Below, one piece after another: positions 1 through 8,901 of a stretch of DNA of 64,000 nt (positions within the stretch are counted from its first letter, which is position 1; each line of letters begins with the position of its first letter). The stretch covers positions 124,001 to 188,000 of the forward strand of contig NZ_FNHI01000014.1 in assembly GCF_900103455.1 (NCBI RefSeq), read 5' to 3'. The position numbers and the translations under genes were made by a program. The DNA comes from Streptomyces wuyuanensis (GTDB lineage: Bacteria > Actinomycetota > Actinomycetes > Streptomycetales > Streptomycetaceae). The notes beneath the pieces are model-generated. The model was not told where the DNA came from, made no database searches, and saw nothing but the letters and a program-made list of their open reading frames with translations.

Positions 1-39
1 GGCCAGCGGCGCCGTCGTGCGCTTGAATCGTGCCTTCAC
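1..39 (-). CDS. Start of a gene cut by the window edge (possible ABC transporter permease)
   Basis: Only 13 codons are visible, read on minus from a GTG at 39. A purine-rich AAGG ribosome site lies about 6 nt upstream, and the gene would follow the substrate-binding lipoprotein by 59 bp on the same strand. The visible N-terminus is VKARFKRTTAPLA, basic then hydrophobic, as in many inner-membrane permeases. The permease guess rests on position only: oligopeptide transporter operons commonly place permeases after the binding protein. Confidence 0.35.
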   Translation of the reverse strand, partial: MKARFKRTTAPLA

Positions 40-98
40 AGAACCTTGCCTCTTGCTCTCGTTTCCGGCCGCGCCCTTCGCGACCGGGTCATGAAGGG

Positions 99-1700
99 TC
101 AGGCGGTGCCGCGCTCGAGTTCCCACAACTGGAGGTCGGAGGAGGCGTTGAGCGTCCATTCGACTCCGTTGATGTCCGACCGGGCGGCGACGTACTGCTT
201 GCCCTGCCACAGCGGCAGCACCGGAACATCGGTGGCGACGATGTCCTGGAGCTTGGCGAACGGGAGGGCGGCGGCACTGCGGTCGGCCTTGCGGCGGGAC
301 TCCGGGATGAGCTGATTGCGCGCGGCGGTGCTCACGTAGGGGGTGTTGAGGAAGTTGTCCTCGTCCAGGAACGGAGCGATGTAGTTGTCCGGATCCGGGA
401 AGTCGGGGAACCAGCCCAGGCCGTAGACGGCGTAGTCGCCGCGCTTCTGAGCGGGTCGGTACTCGGACCACTCGGTGCCCTCGACCTTCACGTCGAAGAG
501 GCCGGTGGCGTTGAGCTGGCCGCGCAGCGCCGCGAACTCCTCGGCCGTGCCGGAGCCGTAGTGGTCGGTGGTGTAGTGGAGGGTCAGCTTCACCGGGGTG
601 GTGACGCCGGCCTCGGCCAGGATGCGGGCCGCCTTGCGGCGGTCGGGCTCGCCGTACCGGTCGAAGAACGAGTTGGTGTGGCCGGTGATGCTCGTGGGGA
701 TCAGCGAGTAGAGCGGCTCGGCGGTGGCGCCGTAGACATTTGCCGCGATCTTGCCGCGGTCGACGACGGAGGCCATGGCCTGGCGGACCGCCCGGTCCTC
801 GACGGACGGGTCCTCGGTGTTGAAGCCGAGGTAGCGGATCTCCAGTCCGGGGACCTCGCTCAGCTCGACGCCGTCCTTCGGGTTCTCCTGCAGATCCTTG
901 ATCTGGTCCGGGGACATGGCGCGGGCCATCATGTCGATCTCGCCGGACTCCAGGGCCTCCCCCATGGCCGGGGCGTCGGCGAAGGAGCGGAGTTCGACCT
1001 GGTCGTTGCGGACCTTCAGGTCGCCCTTGTAGCGAGGGTTCCTGGTGAACACGGCTCGGACGAGCCTGTCGCCGTCGGTCTCGGCCGCCATCGTGTACGG
1101 GCCCGAGCCGTCGACCTGGAAGCCCTCGCGCAGCTTCTTCCCGTCGTAGGCGTCCCGGCTGAGGATGCCGGCCACCGGCGTGGAGAGCTTGTACGGGAAC
1201 GTCGCGTCCGGCGCGGTCAGCTGGAAGACGATCTCCTTCTCGCTCCTGACCTCGACGGTGTCGATGGTGGAGAGCAGCGCGGCCGTGCCGTTGTCGGACT
1301 TGATGTCCAGCACGCGCTCGATGGAGAACTTGACGTCGTCCGCGGTGACGGGCTTGCCCCCGGCGAAGGTGAGTCCGTCCCGGAGGGTGCAGCGGTAGCT
1401 CTCGCTCCTGCTGTCTGTGAAGGCGCAGCTGGACGCCGCCTCGGGGACCGGCCGGCCGCCGCCGCGCGGCACGTGCATCAACGTCTGCACGGTCTGCCGC
1501 AGGACGTTCCAGGCGCCGGTGTCGTAGGCGAAGGCGGGGTCGAAGGGTGCGGGGGTGCCGCTGTCCGCGATGAACCGGTCCGTGGTCCCGACGACAATGG
1601 CGTTGCCTCCGTCCGGCGCCCCGGGCGTCGTGCCACAGGCGGCGAGTACGGGGGCGAGCAGGCCCACCAGGGCCGGCAGCACCAGTGTCTTGCGGTTCAT
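99..1700 (-). CDS. ABC transporter substrate-binding lipoprotein, family 5 (peptide/oligopeptide type)
   Basis: A 533-residue extracellular solute-binding protein of the DppA/OppA family (SBP family 5), which delivers peptides or similar solutes to an ABC importer. The N-terminus is a lipoprotein signal: basic MNRK, hydrophobic core, then LAAC with the lipidated Cys at about residue 22. The family hallmark region is visible (FSIERVLD, then DGSGPYTM), as is the C-terminal WFPDFPDPDNYIAPFL aromatic stretch. The ATG at 1700 is chosen because it puts the signal peptide at the N-terminus; longer in-frame extensions add only Arg/Pro-rich sequence. It may head an operon continuing off the left edge. 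The solute is unknown; BldK-like peptide uptake is one possibility. Confidence 0.88.
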   Translation of the reverse strand: MNRKTLVLPALVGLLAPVLAACGTTPGAPDGGNAIVVGTTDRFIADSGTPAPFDPAFAYDTGAWNVLRQTVQTLMHVPRGGGRPVPEAASSCAFTDSRSESYRCTLRDGLTFAGGKPVTADDVKFSIERVLDIKSDNGTAALLSTIDTVEVRSEKEIVFQLTAPDATFPYKLSTPVAGILSRDAYDGKKLREGFQVDGSGPYTMAAETDGDRLVRAVFTRNPRYKGDLKVRNDQVELRSFADAPAMGEALESGEIDMMARAMSPDQIKDLQENPKDGVELSEVPGLEIRYLGFNTEDPSVEDRAVRQAMASVVDRGKIAANVYGATAEPLYSLIPTSITGHTNSFFDRYGEPDRRKAARILAEAGVTTPVKLTLHYTTDHYGSGTAEEFAALRGQLNATGLFDVKVEGTEWSEYRPAQKRGDYAVYGLGWFPDFPDPDNYIAPFLDEDNFLNTPYVSTAARNQLIPESRRKADRSAAALPFAKLQDIVATDVPVLPLWQGKQYVAARSDINGVEWTLNASSDLQLWELERGTA

Positions 1701-2068
1701 CCTGGACTTTCTCCCTCGATCCCTCACTGGGATACAGCGGTTGCGGGACACTCCGCCGCGGCCGCCCGTTCGGGGCGGTGCGATCGGGCCGGGATGCGGG
1801 GGCGATCGGTCCTGCGGACACGGTGACGAGGGTGGTCCCCATGACACGTCGGTGGTGCGGCGAAGCTCTCGCGATGAGATTAGTGGCTGCGCCAGGAATG
1901 CTGGACCGGGCCCGAGTTGGGGACTACGTCCCGATGAGCAGGCATGGCGAAGAGTCGATATTCACGCGCCGGAATGATTCGTACACCGACCCATCAATCC
2001 GGACACATGGGCATACCCGAATCGCCGCAGATCGGACCAGGCCTGCCATGGTCGCGCTATTTATGCAG
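1701..2068. other. Intergenic region upstream of the binding-protein gene
   Basis: No gene is supported here. The DNA is more AT-rich than its surroundings from about 1870 to 2070 and probably holds the promoter of the minus-strand lipoprotein gene. A short inverted repeat (ATCCCTCACTGGGAT) lies near 1718-1732 in its leader. I see no riboswitch fold. Confidence 0.4.
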
Positions 2069-2098
2069 CATCCTGCGTGATGAACGTCACGCAGGATG
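2069..2098 (-). terminator. Hairpin terminator after the HAD hydrolase gene
   Basis: A perfect 12-bp inverted repeat, CATCCTGCGTGA at 2069-2080 and its complement at 2087-2098, with a 6-nt loop. It lies 74 bp past the stop of the minus-strand HAD gene and is followed on that strand by AT-rich sequence without a strong U-tract. Confidence 0.6.
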
Positions 2099-2171
2099 GA
2101 TGGTCACGGAAAATACACGGTTCGCTGCCCTTGGTTCCCGTGGATATTCCTCTGCACGCTCGGTGAATGAT

Positions 2172-2873
2172 TCAGTTCATCCGCGTAATCAATGTGCGCA
2201 GAAAAGACAGGTCCACTTCCTCGAGCGAACCCACCACGATCCGCCCGTCGGCGGGCGCGATCGGTGCCACGGAGGGAACCGCCACGACCCGGCAGCCCGC
2301 CGCCTCGGCGGAGGCCACGCCCGTGGCCGTGTCCTCGATGACGGCGCAGCGGGTGGGGTCGGCGCCCAGCCCGCGGGCCGCGTGCAGATACGGGTCGGGG
2401 TGGGGCTTGGTGCGGGGCACCTCGTCCCCCGCCACGCTCAGCGCGAAGCGGTCGCGGCCCAAGGAGGCGAGCACGCGGTCGATGATGCGGCGGTGGGAGG
2501 CCGAGACCAGGGCCGTGGGCACGCTGTGCGCGGCGAGCTCGGTCAGCAGGCGCTCGGCCCCGGGCATCAGCGGCACACCGCGGGCGATACGGGTCTCGAA
2601 GCGCTCGTTGAGGAGCACGGTCAGCTCGGCGAGGGTGATGTCGGCACCGGTCGCCTCGATGAGGTAACCCGCGCTCCGCGTCATGGGGCCGCCGACCACC
2701 ACGTCACGCCAGGCCTCGTCCAGCTCGTGGCCGAGGTCGGCGAAGACCTCACGCTCGGCGTCCCACCAGAAGCCCTCGGTGTCCACGAGGGTGCCGTCCA
2801 TGTCGAGGAAGACGGCCTGCAGGGCAGAGCCGCCTGCCGTGCGGGCCAGGGACGCGGGGACCGTGCTGGTCAT
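2172..2873 (-). CDS. HAD-family hydrolase (beta-phosphoglucomutase-like phosphatase)
   Basis: A 233-residue haloacid dehalogenase-superfamily phosphatase. Motif I is DMDGTLVDTEG near residue 20, with the Asp nucleophile and second Asp. Motif II is in LVSAS, motif III is the Lys of TKPHPDPYL and motif IV is VIEDTATGV. A helical cap between motifs I and II marks subfamily I, which acts on sugar phosphates and similar small phosphoesters. The ATG at 2873 follows GGAGGTGT. It sits 104 bp downstream of metH on the same strand. The true substrate cannot be read from sequence. Confidence 0.85.
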   Translation of the reverse strand: MTSTVPASLARTAGGSALQAVFLDMDGTLVDTEGFWWDAEREVFADLGHELDEAWRDVVVGGPMTRSAGYLIEATGADITLAELTVLLNERFETRIARGVPLMPGAERLLTELAAHSVPTALVSASHRRIIDRVLASLGRDRFALSVAGDEVPRTKPHPDPYLHAARGLGADPTRCAVIEDTATGVASAEAAGCRVVAVPSVAPIAPADGRIVVGSLEEVDLSFLRTLITRMN

Positions 2874-2899
2874 CCGGACACCTCCATCGGGGACGCGCA

Positions 2900-2928
2900 G
2901 GCCGGCCGCCAAATCGGGCGACCGGCCT
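2900..2928 (-). terminator. Hairpin after metH
   Basis: Inverted repeat AGGCCGG ... CCGGCCT with an inner CGCC/GGCG pairing and an AT-rich 5-nt loop, placed between the metH stop and the HAD start. It is a likely attenuating or terminating stem for metH. Confidence 0.5.
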
Positions 2929-2977
2929 GTATGGGACCGACCAGTGTACGACTCGCGCGACCGAAGCGCGCGATCCG

Positions 2978-5900
2978 TCACCGCGCGTTGAAGTACTTCG
3001 CCTCCGGGTGATGGATGACGATGGCGTCGGTGGACTGCTCGGGGTGGAGCTGGAACTCCTCCGAGAGCTCGACGCCGATCCGCTCGGGCTCCAGCAGTTC
3101 GGCGATCTTGGCGCGGTCCTCGAGGTCGGGGCAGGCGCCGTAGCCGAGGGAGAACCGGGCACCGCGGTACTTCAGGGCGAACATGTCCTCGATCTCCGCC
3201 GGGTCCTCGCCGGCGAAGCCCAGTTCGGCGCGCACGCGGGCGTGCCAGTACTCGGCCAGGGCCTCGGCGAGCTGGACGGACAGGCCGTGGAGTTCGAGGT
3301 AGTCGCGGTAGGAGTCGGACGCGAAGAGTTCGGCGGTGGCCTCGCCGATCCTGGACCCGACGGTGACGACCTGGAGGCCGACGACATCGGTCTCTCCGGA
3401 CTCCTCCGGGCGGAAGAAGTCCGCGAGGCACAGCCGGCGGCCGCGGCGCTGGCGGGGGAACGTGAAGCGGGTGCGCTCCGAACCGTCCTCGCCCAGCAGG
3501 ATCAGGTCGTCGCCCTTGGAGACGCAGGGGAAGTAGCCGTAGACCACGGCCGCCTCCAGCAGGTTCTGCGTGTGCAGCTGGTCGAGCCAGCCCCGCAGCC
3601 GGGGACGCCCCTCGGTCTCCGCCAGCTCCTCGTAGGACGGTCCGTCGCCGGTACGGGCCTGCTTGAGGCCCCACTGGCCCTTGAAGAGCGCGCCCTCGTC
3701 CAGCCAGGAGGCGTACTCCTTGAGCTGGATGCCCTTGACCACGCGCGTGCCCCAGAACGGGGGCTCCGGCACCCGGTTGTCGGTGGCGACGTCGGAGCGT
3801 ACGGCACCCTGCTCCTCCGGCCGCTCCTCGACGACCACGGCGGCGGTGCTCCGCACCCGGCGCTGCTTCAGCTCGGGGAGCGCGGCACCGGGGACGCCGC
3901 GCTTGACCGCGATGAGGGCGTCCATCAGGCGGAGGCCCTCGAAGGCGTCGCGGGCGTAGCGGACTTCGCCCTCGTAGATCTCGTGGAGGTCCTGTTCGAC
4001 GTAGGCGCGGGTGAGGGCGGCGCCGCCGAGGATGACGGGGTAGTCGGCCGCCAGCTTGCGCTGGTTGAGCTCCTCCAGGTTCTCCTTCATGATCACCGTG
4101 GACTTCACCAGCAGCCCGGACATGCCGATCACATCGGCCCGGTGCTCCTCGGCGGCTTCCAGGATCGCCGAGACGGGCTGCTTGATCCCGAGGTTGACCA
4201 CGTTGTAGCCGTTGTTGGACAGGATGATGTCCACCAGGTTCTTGCCGATGTCGTGGACGTCGCCGCGGACGGTGGCCAGCACGATGGTGCCCTTGCCCTC
4301 CGCGTCCGACTTCTCCATGTGCGGTTCCAGATAGGCCACCGCCGTCTTCATCACCTCGGCCGACTGCAGCACGAACGGCAGCTGCATCTGCCCGGACCCG
4401 AACAGCTCACCGACGACCTTCATGCCGTCCAGCAGGGTCTCGTTGACGATGTCCAGCGCCGGGCGTTCACTCAGCGCCTCGTCCAGGTCCGCCTCCAGCC
4501 CGTTGCGCTCGCCGTCGATGATGCGGCGCTTGAGGCGCTCCTCCAGCGGCAGTGCGGCCAGTTCCTCGGCCTTGCCCGCCTTCAGCGACTTCGCCGTCGC
4601 CCCCTCGAACAGGGCCATCAGCTTCTGCAGCGGGTCGTAGCCCTCGGAACGCCGGTCGTGGATCAGGTCCAGCGCGGTGTTGACCTGCTCCTCGTCGAAC
4701 CTGGCGATGGGGAGGATCTTCGACGCGTGCACGATCGCCGAGTCAAGGCCCGCCTTCACGCACTCGTCGAGGAAGACCGAGTTCAGCAGGATCCGCGCGG
4801 CCGGGTTCAGGCCGAAGGAGATGTTCGACAGACCGAGCGTGGTCTGCACCTCCGGATGGCGGCGCTTCAGCTCGCGGATCGCCTCGATGGTGGCGATGCC
4901 GTCCCCCCGGGACTCCTCCTGCCCCGTGCAGATGGTGAAGGTGAGGGTGTCGATGAGGATGTCCGACTCACGGATGCCCCAGTTGCCGGTGAGATCCGTG
5001 ATCAGGCGCTCGGCGATCTCCACCTTCTTCTCCGCCGTGCGGGCCTGGCCCTCCTCGTCGATCGTCAGGGCGATCAGTGCGGCACCGTGTTCCCGGGCCA
5101 GCCGGGTCACCTGCGCGAACCGCGACTCGGGCCCGTCACCGTCCTCGTAGTTCACCGAGTTGATCACCGCGCGGCCGCCGAGCTTCTCCAGACCTGCACG
5201 GATCACCCCCACCTCGGTGGAGTCCAGCACGATCGGCAGGGTCGAAGCCGTCGCGAACCGCCCGGCCAGCTCCTCCATGTCCGCCACACCGTCCCGGCCG
5301 ACGTAGTCCACGCACAGGTCCAGCATGTGCGCGCCCTCGCGGATCTGGTCGCGGGCCATCTCCACGCAGTCGTCCCAGCGGCCGTCCAGCATGGCCTCGC
5401 GGAACTTCTTGGACCCGTTCGCGTTCGTCCGCTCCCCGATCGCCAGGTACGAGGTGTCCTGGCGGAACGGCACGGTCTGGTAGAGCGACGCGGCGCCAGG
5501 CTCGGGGCGGGGGTCCCGCACGGCCGGCGCCAGATCGCGCACCCGCTCCACGACCTGCCGCAGGTGTTCCGGAGTCGTCCCGCAGCAGCCGCCGACGAGG
5601 GAGAGCCCGTACTCGCGGACGAACGTCTCCTGCGCGTCCGCCAGCTCCGGCGCGGTGAGCGGGTAGTGCGCGCCGTCCTTGCCCAGGACCGGCAGGCCCG
5701 CGTTCGGCATGCAGGAGAGCGGGATGCGCGAGTGGCGGGCGAGGTAGCGCAGGTGCTCGCTCATCTCGGCCGGGCCGGTGGCGCAGTTCAGGCCGATCAT
5801 GTCGATGCCGAGCGGCTCCAGGGCCGTCAGCGCCGCGCCGATCTCCGAGCCCAGCAGCATCGTGCCCGTGGTCTCGACCGTCACCGAGCAGATCAGCGGC

Positions 5901-6529
5901 ACGGTGAGACCGGCCACGTCCATGGCCCGCCGGGCACCCAGGATCGCCGCCTTCGTCTGCAGCAGGTCCTGCGTCGTCTCCACGAGCAGCGCGTCCGCGC
6001 CGCCCGCGATCATGCCCTCCGCGTTCTGCTGGTAGGCATCGCGCAGGGTGGTGTACGGGGCGTGGCCCAGTGTCGGCAGCTTCGTCCCCGGGCCCATCGA
6101 CCCCAGCACCCAGCGCTGCTGCCCGGTGGACGCGGTGAACTCGTCCGCCACCTCACGGGCGATCCGCGCACCCGCCTCGGACAGCTCGAACACCCGCTCG
6201 GGAATGTCGTACTCGGCGAGAGCGGCGAAGTTCGCTCCGAACGTGTTCGTCTCGACACAGTCCACGCCCACCTCGAAGTAGGCGGAGTGGACCGAACGGA
6301 CGATGTCCGGGCGGGTCACGTTCAGAATCTCGTTGCAACCCTCAAGATCCTGGAAGTCGTCCAGACTGGGGTCCTGCGCCTGGAGCATCGTCCCCATCGC
6401 ACCGTCGGCGACGACCACGCGGGTCGCCAGCGCACGGCGCAGGGCGTCGGCTCGGGTCCGGCTGTCGTGGGGCGTACCGCTGCCTGCGGAAGTCGGGCTG
6501 TCGGCGGAAGGGGTCGGCAACGAGGCCAT
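2978..6529 (-). CDS. metH: Cobalamin-dependent methionine synthase MetH
   Basis: Transfers methyl from methyltetrahydrofolate to homocysteine through protein-bound cobalamin, in the cytosol. The 1183 residues carry all modules in order: homocysteine-binding (about 30-345, zinc Cys pair in GGCCGTTPEHL near 317), pterin-binding (about 375-640, starting at GERTNANGSKKF), cobalamin cap and Rossmann domain (about 660-880, lower-ligand motif DVHDIGKN near 758) and the C-terminal AdoMet reactivation domain (about 930-1183). The ATG at 6529 follows AGGGAGCACC. It is slightly shorter than the E. coli enzyme (about 1227). I looked for a cobalamin riboswitch in the short upstream region and did not see one. 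The antisense strand stays open for 1197 codons, a GC-bias shadow. Confidence 0.97.
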   Translation of the reverse strand: MASLPTPSADSPTSAGSGTPHDSRTRADALRRALATRVVVADGAMGTMLQAQDPSLDDFQDLEGCNEILNVTRPDIVRSVHSAYFEVGVDCVETNTFGANFAALAEYDIPERVFELSEAGARIAREVADEFTASTGQQRWVLGSMGPGTKLPTLGHAPYTTLRDAYQQNAEGMIAGGADALLVETTQDLLQTKAAILGARRAMDVAGLTVPLICSVTVETTGTMLLGSEIGAALTALEPLGIDMIGLNCATGPAEMSEHLRYLARHSRIPLSCMPNAGLPVLGKDGAHYPLTAPELADAQETFVREYGLSLVGGCCGTTPEHLRQVVERVRDLAPAVRDPRPEPGAASLYQTVPFRQDTSYLAIGERTNANGSKKFREAMLDGRWDDCVEMARDQIREGAHMLDLCVDYVGRDGVADMEELAGRFATASTLPIVLDSTEVGVIRAGLEKLGGRAVINSVNYEDGDGPESRFAQVTRLAREHGAALIALTIDEEGQARTAEKKVEIAERLITDLTGNWGIRESDILIDTLTFTICTGQEESRGDGIATIEAIRELKRRHPEVQTTLGLSNISFGLNPAARILLNSVFLDECVKAGLDSAIVHASKILPIARFDEEQVNTALDLIHDRRSEGYDPLQKLMALFEGATAKSLKAGKAEELAALPLEERLKRRIIDGERNGLEADLDEALSERPALDIVNETLLDGMKVVGELFGSGQMQLPFVLQSAEVMKTAVAYLEPHMEKSDAEGKGTIVLATVRGDVHDIGKNLVDIILSNNGYNVVNLGIKQPVSAILEAAEEHRADVIGMSGLLVKSTVIMKENLEELNQRKLAADYPVILGGAALTRAYVEQDLHEIYEGEVRYARDAFEGLRLMDALIAVKRGVPGAALPELKQRRVRSTAAVVVEERPEEQGAVRSDVATDNRVPEPPFWGTRVVKGIQLKEYASWLDEGALFKGQWGLKQARTGDGPSYEELAETEGRPRLRGWLDQLHTQNLLEAAVVYGYFPCVSKGDDLILLGEDGSERTRFTFPRQRRGRRLCLADFFRPEESGETDVVGLQVVTVGSRIGEATAELFASDSYRDYLELHGLSVQLAEALAEYWHARVRAELGFAGEDPAEIEDMFALKYRGARFSLGYGACPDLEDRAKIAELLEPERIGVELSEEFQLHPEQSTDAIVIHHPEAKYFNAR

Positions 6530-6727
6530 GAAGGTGCTCCCTGGAGTGCGACGGCTGTCGGCTTTGCGGCTTCTCTTGGAAGGCGCACCCGGCCAGCCTA
6601 GCCGTGCCGGGCCCGGCGCGGCGGAGCGGTCCAGGAGTTGGACTCCGTGTGTCCCTGGTGATGACCGGTGAGCATGGTGTTGCCACACTGTTCCGGCAGT
6701 AACACGGATTCGGCATCGGCCGATAGT

Positions 6728-6744
6728 GTTCAGCATTGTCGAAC
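6728..6744. promoter_or_regulatory. GylR-type operator before gylR
   Basis: GTTCAGCATTGTCGAAC is an imperfect palindrome (GTTC-N9-GAAC). It lies directly after a -10-like GATAGT (6722-6727) and 25 nt before the gylR start, so a bound repressor would cover the transcription start. The same 17-mer with two changes recurs before glpF at 7935-7951. Confidence 0.65.
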
Positions 6745-6769
6745 GACGTTGGGTAGAAGGGCCGGGATG

Positions 6770-7537
6770 ATGGCGAAGAACATCCAGTCACTGGAACGGG
6801 CCGCGGCGATGCTGCGCCTGCTCGCGGGTGGCGAGCGCCGTCTGGGCCTGTCGGACATCGCCTCCTCCCTCGAGCTGGCCAAAGGCACCGCCCACGGCAT
6901 CCTGCGCACCCTCCAGGCGGAGGGGTTCGTCGAGCAGGACCCGACGTCGGGGCGCTACCAGCTCGGTGCGGAGCTGCTGCGGCTCGGCAACAGCTACCTG
7001 GACGTCCACGAGCTGAGGGCCCGGGCGCTGGTCTGGACGGACGACCTGGCCCGCTCCAGCGGGGAGAGCGTCCACCTGGGCGTGCTGCACCAGCAGGGCG
7101 TGCTGATCGTCCACCACGTCTTCCGCCCGGACGACAGCCGGCAGGTGCTGGAGGTGGGCGCGATGCAGCCGCTGCACTCCACGGCACTCGGCAAGGTGCT
7201 GTCCGCGTACGACCCCGTCGCGCACAGCGAGGTCCTGGAGATCGACCGGGAGGCGTTCACGCCCCGCACCGTGACCGCCCTGCGGGCCTTCGAGGCCGAG
7301 CTCGACCTGACCCGGGCGCGAGGCTGGGCCGCCGACGTGGAGGAGACCTGGGAGGGTGTCGCGGCGGTGGCCGCGCCCATCCACGACCGGCGGCGGATGC
7401 CCGTCGGCGCGATCGCCATCACCGGCGCGGTGGAACGGGTGTGCGACGACGGCAAGGAGCTGCGGGCCGAGTTGATCGCCGCGGTGCGGGACTGCGCCCG
7501 CGCGGTCTCCCGGGATCTGGGCGCCGGCCGCTTCTGA
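6770..7537 (+). CDS. gylR: IclR-family repressor of the glycerol operon, GylR
   Basis: A 255-residue IclR-family transcription factor with an N-terminal winged helix-turn-helix (about 8-60; LSDIASSLELAKGTAHGILR) and a C-terminal effector-binding domain (about 75-250). The sequence from KNIQSLERAAAMLRLL onward is what I recognise as Streptomyces GylR, which represses glycerol uptake and catabolism until glycerol or glycerol-3-phosphate is present. Two ATGs are adjacent (6767 and 6770); the second gives better spacing from AGAAGG. Its target operon glpFKD is immediately downstream, and a shared palindrome lies before both gylR and glpF, implying autoregulation. Confidence 0.95.
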   Translation: MAKNIQSLERAAAMLRLLAGGERRLGLSDIASSLELAKGTAHGILRTLQAEGFVEQDPTSGRYQLGAELLRLGNSYLDVHELRARALVWTDDLARSSGESVHLGVLHQQGVLIVHHVFRPDDSRQVLEVGAMQPLHSTALGKVLSAYDPVAHSEVLEIDREAFTPRTVTALRAFEAELDLTRARGWAADVEETWEGVAAVAAPIHDRRRMPVGAIAITGAVERVCDDGKELRAELIAAVRDCARAVSRDLGAGRF

Positions 7538-7934
7538 CCCGCCGGCTCGAATGGCGCACGGCCGAGCGCCCCGTCGCCACGGCGGCCGGCCGCCGCCGTT
7601 CGGCAGGCGACACCTCCACGAGCCCCGCCGCCGCCTTCCGCCGTCCGGCAGCCAGGCACCCCCCGTCCCCGCCGCGCCGCGCCCGTCCGCACCCGTCCGC
7701 GCCCGCGGGCGCCGACGCGGCCGCCGTCCGGCAGGCTGTCCGGATGGCGGCCGGCGCGATGTCCCCTCCACCCCCGTCCGCCCGCTCAGCCGGAGCTGCG
7801 CCCCGTTCCCGACCGGCCGAGATCCCTCACAGCGGGCGATTTCGCCCGTCCGGGCGCACCATCGATAACGAAACGGTTTTCGGCCACACAACCCTTGACG
7901 CCGTGTTAACCAGAGGACAAAACTGCCGTGCATC
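7538..7934. other. Intergenic region between gylR and glpF
   Basis: About 400 bp without a supported gene. The first 300 bp are extremely GC-rich low-complexity sequence. The last 90 bp become AT-richer and lead into the glp operator. Long open frames here on both strands have no recognisable domains and look like composition shadows. Confidence 0.5.
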
Positions 7935-7976
7935 GGTCGGCATTGTCGAACACCTACCGGCAATACGCGCTAGAGT
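7935..7976 (+). promoter_or_regulatory. glpF promoter region with GylR-type operator
   Basis: GGTCGGCATTGTCGAAC (7935-7951) matches the gylR operator at 15 of 17 positions. A -10-like TAGAGT lies at 7971-7976, so the palindrome falls on the expected -35 region. The resulting leader to the glpF start is roughly 95 nt. Confidence 0.6.
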
Positions 7977-8078
7977 GTGGCAACGCCAAGGGCCGGTATC
8001 GCTCTCACCCCGAGGGCGCGAACCACGGAGGGACCCGTTGGTTCGCCTTCCCCTGGACGAAGGACAAAGGAGTCGCGG

Positions 8079-8864
8079 GTGTCCAGCTCCGACATCTTCA
8101 TCGGCGAGATCATTGGTACCGCCGTTCTCATCCTGCTCGGCGCCGGCGTGGTCGCCGCCGTCGTACTGAAGCGCTCCAAGGCACAGGGCGCCGGCTGGGT
8201 CGCCATCGCCTTCGGGTGGGGCTTCGCGGTCATGACCGCCGTCTACATCGCGGGCCCCCTGTCCGGTGCGCACCTGAACCCGGCGGTCACGCTGGGTATC
8301 GCGATCACCAGCGGCGACTGGAGCAACGTTCCCGTGCAGATGGCGGGCGAGCTCATCGGCGCCATGGTCGGTGCGTTCCTGGCCTGGCTCACCTACTACG
8401 GCCAGTTCAAGGCTCACCTGGCGGACCCCGAGGTCGTCCCGCCGCCCCTCGATGAGGGACTGGTCGACGAGCGGTCCGCCCCGAACGCCGGCCCCGTGCT
8501 CGGCATCTTCTCGACCGGCCCGGAGATCCGGAACGTTTGGCAGAACCTGACCACCGAGATCATCGGCACGCTCGTGCTGGTTCTGGCCGTACTCACCATG
8601 GGCCTGAACGACAGCGGAAAGGGCCTCGGCGTCCTCGGCGGTCTGATCGTCGCCCTCGTGGTCGTCAGCATCGGCTTCTCCCTCGGCGGTCCGACGGGTT
8701 ACGCCATCAACCCGGCCCGTGACCTCGGCCCGCGCATCGTGCACGCCCTGCTCCCGATGCGGAACAAGGGCGGCTCCGACTGGGGATACGCCTGGGTGCC
8801 CGTCGTGGGACCGCTGATCGGCGCGGCCATCGCCGCGGGTATCTACAACATCGCGTTCGCCTGA
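8079..8864 (+). CDS. glpF: Glycerol uptake facilitator (aquaglyceroporin, MIP family)
   Basis: Membrane channel for passive glycerol entry, first gene of the glycerol operon (gylC in Streptomyces usage). The 261 residues contain both MIP half-repeat signatures, GAHLNPAV near residue 65 and INPARDLGPR near 210; the Asp after the second NPAR is typical of glycerol rather than water channels. Six hydrophobic helices are readable. The GTG at 8079 is chosen because AAAGGAG ends 6 nt upstream; the open frame extends further up but without membrane character. A 37-bp gap separates it from glpK. Confidence 0.95.
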   Translation: MSSSDIFIGEIIGTAVLILLGAGVVAAVVLKRSKAQGAGWVAIAFGWGFAVMTAVYIAGPLSGAHLNPAVTLGIAITSGDWSNVPVQMAGELIGAMVGAFLAWLTYYGQFKAHLADPEVVPPPLDEGLVDERSAPNAGPVLGIFSTGPEIRNVWQNLTTEIIGTLVLVLAVLTMGLNDSGKGLGVLGGLIVALVVVSIGFSLGGPTGYAINPARDLGPRIVHALLPMRNKGGSDWGYAWVPVVGPLIGAAIAAGIYNIAFA

Positions 8865-8901
8865 GTCGTACGCCCTCCCCTAGAACCTTCAGGAGCACAC
8901 C

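Noticed and set aside
30..1826. 598-codon plus-strand frame over the binding-protein gene
   Set aside because: No recognisable domain; mirrors a well-supported lipoprotein gene on minus.
3008..6601. 1197-codon open frame antisense to metH
   Set aside because: Rich in Arg, Gly, Val and Leu with no domain, and exactly covers metH in the opposite strand. A third-position GC shadow.
6530..6727. Cobalamin or SAM riboswitch before metH
   Set aside because: I could not find a B12-box-like or SAM-type core in the short upstream region.
7538..7830. Small genes in the gylR-glpF gap
   Set aside because: Only low-complexity open frames without ribosome sites or domains.
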